A DNA stretch of 9,832 nt from Hadesarchaea archaeon DG-33. GTDB lineage: Archaea > Hadarchaeota > Hadarchaeia > Hadarchaeales > Hadarchaeaceae. The translations under genes and the position numbers were made by a program. Below are positions 5,781-9,832 of the stretch, piece by piece (the first letter of the stretch is position 1; each line of letters begins with the position of its first letter). Under the pieces are notes generated by a model, which saw only the letters and a list, made by a program, of their open reading frames with translations, was not told the DNA's origin and made no database searches. The stretch lies in contig LQHI01000014.1 in assembly GCA_001515185.1 (NCBI GenBank), positions 1-9,832 of the forward strand, written 5' to 3'.

Positions 5781-7152
5781 CACGGCGCTTTTTCTTTTCC
5801 TTGAGTTTCGCGCGCAGGAACTTTAGGATTTCCCTTGGGTCAGCTCGCCCCCGCGTGAACTTCATCACCTTTCCGGCCAAGAAATTCAAAGCTTCTTTTC
5901 TGCCAGCGCGATAATCCATTACAGCTTTTGGATTTTCTTCGATTGTTCTAACAACAGCAGCCCTAAGATCCGCCTTCTCTAGGCGCTCTAACCCCAGTTT
6001 CCTGATCAACTCTTCAGGTTCGGCAGGTTGCTTTACAAGCTTTCGAAGTACAAGCTCCCCTTGCTCGGGAGTTATCCGCTTGGCTTTGACCATCCGAAGC
6101 AGGCCCGCGAGCTGTTTGTGTGTAAACTTCACTTCCGTAGCGCGAAGCTTCATGTAGTTCAGTACCTTCTTGAGATTCGTCTGGAACCAAGTCGCGACGA
6201 GCTTCGGGTCCACCTCTTTTGCGACAGCCTCGAAGAGATTCGCAAGCTCTCGTTCGCTGACGATAACTCCCGCCACAGCTTGGGATATTTGATACTGTTT
6301 GGCCAATCGCTGCTCGCGTTGGTGAGGTGCCTCGACCATGCGCTTTCGGATCGTCTCGACACGTGCGCGATCTATGACGATTGGGAAAATGTCAGGATCC
6401 AGTATAACATGAAAATCTACGACTTTCATTCGCATGGGTACCGTAATCATTTGACTTTCCAGATAAGCACGCGTTTCATAAGGGATAACCGCCCCACGCT
6501 CGATCAAAGCCTTCTGCCGCATGACCTCGAACTTGACCGCGCGATAGGCCCCCTTAGTTGAATTAATATTTTTTATTTCGACGCGAGTTCCACCCTCAAG
6601 CGAAATGTTAGTGTCCGCGCGCAGCGTACCTGGCTCCGGCCTGACTTTGCCTGAATAGTCGAGCACAAGCATCAACTGTCTTAGGAATCTACGGGCCTCC
6701 TCAGGCGAGTGCATATCCGGCTCCGTCACTATCTCCACGAGTGGTATCCCACAGCGGTTGAAATCTACAGTGCCTGCAACAGGGTCGTATGCCCCAGGGT
6801 CCTCCTCGAGATGTACTTCGCGAATCCTGACGCCCACTAGCTCACCGTTTATGCCAATCGGTGTGCTCGAGTGTTGGTAACCAGCGGGTAGGTCGGGATA
6901 ATCGTAGTGCTTCCGTTGGATGTAGATCGGTTTATCAACCACCACATCGCAGCCAAGCATCAGCGCAAGCTCGATTACTGCATCAACTGCCCTCACGTTT
7001 GGAGGCATTGGCTTAGCACCGGGCATGGCCGTGCATATCGGACACACATTCGTGTTTGGCGGGGCCTCCCTGTAGTCAGTTGGGCAATCGCAGCATAGTT
7101 TGCGTTTGGTTGCTAGCTGCTCGTGAACCTCGAACCCTATTTTCATCTTCAT
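5752..7152 (-). CDS. gatB: Asp-tRNA(Asn)/Glu-tRNA(Gln) amidotransferase subunit B
   Basis: GatB activates mischarged Asp-tRNA(Asn) or Glu-tRNA(Gln) with ATP and transfers ammonia supplied by GatA. At 466 residues it has the size of GatB, not the larger archaeal GatE. Visible features are KIGFEVHEQL with metal-site E8 and H10, a zinc site from C21, C23, C37 and C40, RKHYDYPDLPAGYQ (80-93), FNRCGIPLVEIVTEPDM (131-147), KNINSTKGAYRAVKFE (194-209), the ETRAYLESQMIT block and a C-terminal YqeY-like domain ending near NFLAGKVM. The segment after RMK (243) reads VVDFHVILDPDI, divergent and about two residues shorter than the usual (D)YR(F/Y)xPDPDL loop. The tail is very basic. ATG 7152 overlaps the gatA stop (ATGA) and has GGAGG upstream. 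Confidence 0.93.
   Translation of the reverse strand: MKMKIGFEVHEQLATKRKLCCDCPTDYREAPPNTNVCPICTAMPGAKPMPPNVRAVDAVIELALMLGCDVVVDKPIYIQRKHYDYPDLPAGYQHSSTPIGINGELVGVRIREVHLEEDPGAYDPVAGTVDFNRCGIPLVEIVTEPDMHSPEEARRFLRQLMLVLDYSGKVRPEPGTLRADTNISLEGGTRVEIKNINSTKGAYRAVKFEVMRQKALIERGAVIPYETRAYLESQMITVPMRMKVVDFHVILDPDIFPIVIDRARVETIRKRMVEAPHQREQRLAKQYQISQAVAGVIVSERELANLFEAVAKEVDPKLVATWFQTNLKKVLNYMKLRATEVKFTHKQLAGLLRMVKAKRITPEQGELVLRKLVKQPAEPEELIRKLGLERLEKADLRAAVVRTIEENPKAVMDYRAGRKEALNFLAGKVMKFTRGRADPREILKFLRAKLKEKKKRRVSRRTKRSK
5788..5802 (+). terminator. T-rich stretch after ftsY, possible terminator
   Basis: CTTTTTCTTTTCCTT starts eight bases after the ftsY stop. Archaeal termination often relies on such U-rich transcript ends without a hairpin. 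The same DNA encodes the lysine-rich C-terminus of gatB on the opposite strand, so its T-richness may simply reflect Lys codons. Confidence 0.35.
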
Positions 7153-8519
7153 TTCGCCGCCTCCAAGGCACGCATGACTCGCAATACGGTCCCTTCACCA
7201 AGCACCTTGCCCTGTACTTGCAGGCCAACCGGGATGCCACTAGCCTCACCCGCCTTGATGACGCCAGCACAGATGCCAGCGAGGCTGATTGGTGAAGTCA
7301 GGTAATCGTATGCGTACATCTCGGCCGGGGACAACTTCGTGCCCAACTTATGGGGCAGCTTCGGCACAGTTGGCCCCACAATAACGTCGACCTTATTTAA
7401 CGCTTCACCGAACTCTCGTCTCATAAGCGTTCGAACTTGTAGTGCACGTTTGTAGTACCTGTCATGCTGATCCTTGCGGCTGATGTAGTCCCCGCACTTA
7501 ATCCTACGAAGAACCTCATCACCGCAGACTTCTTCGATGCGTCGCCCGTACTTGCGTCCGTCGAACTTGCGCGTTGCAGAGAAGAACTCGGCGGACATGA
7601 TCACGTAATATGCTGACAGACTTTTTTCTAGATTGGGGAGTTCAACTTCTACGACCTCTGCTCCAAGATCATGCAGTTTCTCGACCGCGCCATCGATGAC
7701 CTCCATGACTGCGGAATCTGCTAGCTCGCTGAACTTGGGGCTCGTCCCCACACGAATATTTTCGATGCCGATGCCGAGCTTATCTGAATAGTTGGCGCTT
7801 GGAGAGTCTAGACTTGTGCACTCGTTCGGGTTGTGGCCAGCGATGGTCTCCAGCATCAGCGCTGCACCGTAGACATCTGGCGCTAGCGGTCCGATCTGAT
7901 CAAAGCTTACTGCTAACTCAATCAAACCGTGGGCTGGTACCAAACCTTGGGTTGGTCTGATGCCGACGACCCCGCAGTGGCTCGCCGGGTTCCGAATTGC
8001 GCCGCCCGTATCTGTGCCCAGACAAAGATCGCACATCCCCGCTGCTATCGCTGCGGCACTACCGCTGCTCGAACCCCCTGGTATGCGGCCTAAAACAGCA
8101 GGATTTTCGGTCGGACCAAATGCGCTGGTCTCGCCGCTCGAGCCGCACGCGAACTCATCCATGTTGTTCATACCCACTATTATCCCTCCTGCCTCACGGA
8201 CTCTTCTGATAACCTCTGCGTCGTAAGGGGAAACGTAATTTTCCAGGGTGCGGGAGGCACAAGTGGCCCGGAGCCCCTTAACGTTGATGTTCGACTTTAT
8301 CCCGATCGTGAGACCAGCCAGCTTTCCCACTCGTTCCCCACGCTTGAGCTTGCGGTCGATGGCCTCGGCCTCAGCAAGAGCATTTGGGTTGAGTTCAATG
8401 AACGCCTTTATTTTTTTATCCAACTCTTTGATTCGATTGAGTGCTTGCTGCACGTTTTCCGTAGCTGAAAGCTCCCCCTGCAGGATTGCCTTAAGTTTCT
8501 CTAGCGTCCCTCGACCCAC
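7149..8519 (-). CDS. gatA: Amidotransferase subunit A (amidase-signature family) lacking the nucleophile serine
   Basis: GatA normally hydrolyses glutamine and channels ammonia to GatB. At 456 residues it is slightly short but collinear with the family. It retains catalytic Lys75 (IGIKSNI), the cis-Ser region GGSSSGS with S150/S151, substrate-loop blocks FACGSSGETSAFGPTENP (123-140), and SFDQIGPLA (205-213). In the amidase signature D-x-G-x-S-I-R-x-P it reads DTGGAIRNP. Position 174, 24 residues after Ser150 as in other amidases, is therefore alanine (codon GCA, plus-strand bases 7998-8000). Glutaminase activity should be lost if this is correct. The start is GTG 8519, fixed by GGAGGTGG at 8524-8531. 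It overlaps gatC by 19 bases and gatB by four. Confidence 0.93.
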   Translation of the reverse strand: MGRGTLEKLKAILQGELSATENVQQALNRIKELDKKIKAFIELNPNALAEAEAIDRKLKRGERVGKLAGLTIGIKSNINVKGLRATCASRTLENYVSPYDAEVIRRVREAGGIIVGMNNMDEFACGSSGETSAFGPTENPAVLGRIPGGSSSGSAAAIAAGMCDLCLGTDTGGAIRNPASHCGVVGIRPTQGLVPAHGLIELAVSFDQIGPLAPDVYGAALMLETIAGHNPNECTSLDSPSANYSDKLGIGIENIRVGTSPKFSELADSAVMEVIDGAVEKLHDLGAEVVEVELPNLEKSLSAYYVIMSAEFFSATRKFDGRKYGRRIEEVCGDEVLRRIKCGDYISRKDQHDRYYKRALQVRTLMRREFGEALNKVDVIVGPTVPKLPHKLGTKLSPAEMYAYDYLTSPISLAGICAGVIKAGEASGIPVGLQVQGKVLGEGTVLRVMRALEAAK

Positions 8520-8758
8520 TTCGCCACCTCCACCCGGAGATTACCTTGTTCGTCCGCTCCCGGCATAATCGAGATGAAACGTTTTCGAAACTCGGTTCGC
8601 TCTTCTTCGCGGGAGGGCTCGCCATCAGGACGTGAAACGTTGTAAGTCTCCTGGCTGTAGTAAGTTTCCTTGAGCTTAGGAAGCTCCTCCGCCGCGCGTG
8701 CGAATGACTCGACTATTTCCTCGGCGCTGCGCCCGACCTCTTTTTCCCTTTCAGCCAT
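8501..8758 (-). CDS. gatC: Amidotransferase subunit C, archaeal type
   Basis: This 85-residue protein is a small subunit that wraps between GatA and GatB and stabilises the complex. It matches the archaeal GatC style: an N-terminal helix (SAEEIVESFARAAEELPKL), the linking segment ETYNVSRPDGEPS, then EFRKRFISIMPGADEQG and the ending VEVAKWVEGR. I start at ATG 8758, with AAGTGGGG five bases upstream. An in-frame ATG at 8818 would add 20 residues lacking family character and would occupy most of the divergent promoter region. It is the first gene of gatC-gatA-gatB, and its last 19 bases overlap gatA in another frame. Confidence 0.85.
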   Translation of the reverse strand: MAEREKEVGRSAEEIVESFARAAEELPKLKETYYSQETYNVSRPDGEPSREEERTEFRKRFISIMPGADEQGNLRVEVAKWVEGR

Positions 8759-8823
8759 CCAGACCCCACTTGATATCTCCACCGCCCTATGAAAAGTTTG
8801 GTGTCCAAAGTTTGACATGTAAC

Positions 8824-8835
8824 TTTAAGCTTAAA
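8824..8835. promoter_or_regulatory. Palindromic TATA-like element between gatC and amrS
   Basis: TTTAAGCTTAAA is a perfect 12-base palindrome in the 102-base spacer between the divergent gatC and radical SAM genes. It can be read as a TATA-like box in both directions. Rightward it would start transcription around 8852-8855, just before the TTG at 8861. Leftward it would leave a gatC leader of roughly 45-50 bases. Confidence 0.4.
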
Positions 8836-8860
8836 CCGACTAATTTTCTTTGGTGGCGGC

Positions 8861-8934
8861 TTGAAAAAACTAGCCAAATTTTGGGAGAAGTTACCGGACA
8901 AGAAAGTCCGTTGCTCGCTTTGCCCATGGAGAAG
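8861..8934 (+). pseudogene. Detached N-terminal coding remnant of the AmrS radical SAM gene
   Basis: From TTG at 8861, with GGTGG at 8852-8856 as ribosome binding site, one frame reads KKLAKFWEKLPDKKVRCSLC followed by PWR. This is the usual opening of AmrS-type radical SAM proteins (an xKLPDGxVxCxLCPxxC segment). After Trp/Arg at about 8927-8932 the frame turns to unrelated sequence and stops at 8975-8977. The continuation of the family (ENxDGxLYxLVYG) resumes in the frame one base back at about 8929-8935. The roughly 14 residues between, which normally carry two more Cys, are missing. I infer a deletion of 3n+1 bases, around 40-46. Confidence 0.7.
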
Positions 8935-9828
8935 AACGAAGACGGCGAACTCTACACCTTGGTTTACGGCTCAATAGTTTCGTGGGCATCTGACCCCATC
9001 GAGAAAAAACCCCTTTATCACTTTTGGCCAGGGACCAGCGTTTTTTCCCTCGCGGCCCCGGGTTGTAATTTCAAATGTCTGCACTGCCAGAATTGGGCTA
9101 TCTCGCAGGTGAAAGTCGAGGAGATCGCCCATGAGGATTTTTCACCCGAGCGAACAATTGAACTGACCAAGCGCTACGGCTGCAAGGGCATAGCCCATAC
9201 TTACACCGAACCCACAATTTGGACGGAATATGCTATCGATGTAGGGAAGCTAGCGCGCCGCGAGGATCTTTACAACGTATACGTGACCAACGGCTACATA
9301 ACCATCGACGCGCTGCAGGAGCTCGGGCCATATCTAGACGCGGCCAATGTCGACGTCAAGGCTTTCAACGATAGTTTTTACAGGAAGATATGTGGGGTTC
9401 CGAGCATCAACCCAATCTTAGAAACCTGTGAGTGGATGGTCGAACACGGCACTCATCTCGAAGTGACCTATCTGGTGATCCCCCGTGAGAACGACAGCTC
9501 TGAGGAAATCCGAAAATTCTGTAAATGGGTTTTTGAAAAGCTCGGCCCCGAGGTTCCCACCCACTTCAGCCGCTTCTACCCCCTCTATAAAATGACGGAC
9601 CGATCGCAAACACCTGTAGAAACTCTTGAACGAGCGGTGAAAATAGCCAAGGAGGAGGGGCTGCACTATATCTACATTGGAAACGTCCCCAGACATAAGA
9701 TGGACAACACTCACTGCCCCAAATGCGGTGAGTTGCTGATCGAGCGCCGCGGGTACAGCGTCACGCGCTATGAGTTAAAGGATAAGCAGTGCCCGAAGTG
9801 TGGAACCAAAATCAACGTCGTGGGATAG
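8926..9828 (+). CDS. amrS: AmmeMemoRadiSam-type radical SAM enzyme (AmrS), body only; N-terminus lost by frameshift/deletion
   Basis: This is a radical SAM protein of the pyruvate-formate-lyase-activase-like branch found with AMMECR1 and Memo proteins. Its physiological reaction is unclear. Numbered from ATG 8926 (300 residues), EKNEDGELYTLVYG opens the conserved body, then DPIEKKPLYHFWPG. The [4Fe-4S] motif is C47-x3-C51-x2-C54 (CNFKCLHCQNW). The SAM-barrel motifs YTEPTIWTEY, VTNGYIT and NVDVKAFND follow, and a C-terminal zinc-ribbon-like pair is C264/C267 and C289/C292. The body looks intact and selected. ATG 8926 has no ribosome binding site, and the true N-terminal segment lies in another frame at 8861-8934. 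The gene is therefore either a recent pseudogene, a product with restarted translation, or a sequence error. The stop is at 9826-9828. Confidence 0.8.
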   Translation: MEKNEDGELYTLVYGSIVSWASDPIEKKPLYHFWPGTSVFSLAAPGCNFKCLHCQNWAISQVKVEEIAHEDFSPERTIELTKRYGCKGIAHTYTEPTIWTEYAIDVGKLARREDLYNVYVTNGYITIDALQELGPYLDAANVDVKAFNDSFYRKICGVPSINPILETCEWMVEHGTHLEVTYLVIPRENDSSEEIRKFCKWVFEKLGPEVPTHFSRFYPLYKMTDRSQTPVETLERAVKIAKEEGLHYIYIGNVPRHKMDNTHCPKCGELLIERRGYSVTRYELKDKQCPKCGTKINVVG

Positions 9829-9832
9829 TATA

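Noticed and set aside
6028..6561. Plus-strand open frame of 177 codons
   Set aside because: It is antisense to gatB, and no family features or ribosome binding site were seen.
8759..8818. ATG 8818 as the gatC start
   Set aside because: The extra 20 residues lack family character and would cover most of the divergent promoter spacer.
8864..8870. AAAAAAC as a programmed -1 frameshift site in amrS
   Set aside because: It lies before the conserved Cys motif. A shift there would skip that motif, and no shift can restore the missing residues at 8929-8935.
8698..8925. N-terminal extension of the radical SAM reading frame from an ATG at 8698
   Set aside because: It runs antisense through gatC and its promoter, gives low-complexity Pro/Phe/Arg-rich protein, and conflicts with the family N-terminus found in another frame at 8861.
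1..9832. tRNA, rRNA, CRISPR arrays or insertion sequences
   Set aside because: I saw no cloverleaf, rRNA core, spaced repeat array, transposase or terminal inverted repeats, and genes fill nearly all of the window.

Overview
The window is chromosomal DNA from an archaeon. The evidence is a block of archaeal/eukaryotic-type information-processing genes (Nep1, RNase P protein Rnp4, ribosomal proteins S19e, L39e, L31e and L18a/LX, a PDCD5-like protein, aIF6, prefoldin alpha, FtsY), short AT-rich TATA-like promoters, and GGTGG/GGAGG ribosome binding sites between tightly packed genes. The gene order S19e-PDCD5-L39e-L31e-aIF6-L18a-pfdA-ftsY is common in Euryarchaeota and related uncultivated lineages. 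I cannot place the organism more finely from this sequence.

Layout. 1-216 (minus) is the 5' end of a small membrane protein rich in LLG repeats, cut by the window edge. 262-951 (minus) is a rhomboid intramembrane protease. Reading rightward from 1023-1041, nep1 and rnp4 form a two-gene unit. After a 119-base leader, an eight-gene ribosome and protein-biogenesis operon runs from 2187 to 5780. On the minus strand, gatC-gatA-gatB (8758 down to 5752) form an overlapping operon for the tRNA-dependent amidotransferase. gatB converges on ftsY, and their coding ends overlap by 29 bases. Divergent from gatC, a radical SAM gene of the AmmeMemoRadiSam type (AmrS) runs to the right edge.

The left and middle parts look healthy and conventional. 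They link rRNA modification (Nep1), tRNA 5' maturation (Rnp4), ribosomal proteins, a subunit-joining factor (aIF6), a co-translational chaperone (prefoldin) and membrane targeting (FtsY).

The right third is unusual. GatA keeps its Lys and cis-Ser but has alanine where the amidase-signature nucleophile serine belongs. GatB is two residues short and divergent in a normally conserved loop. The radical SAM gene has its N-terminal Cys motif in a different frame from its body, with the intervening segment missing, which suggests a deletion of 3n+1 bases. These may be real (loss or change of function) or sequence errors, and read-level checks would separate the two.

No tRNA, rRNA, CRISPR array or insertion sequence was seen, and no gene-free stretch exceeds 300 bases.
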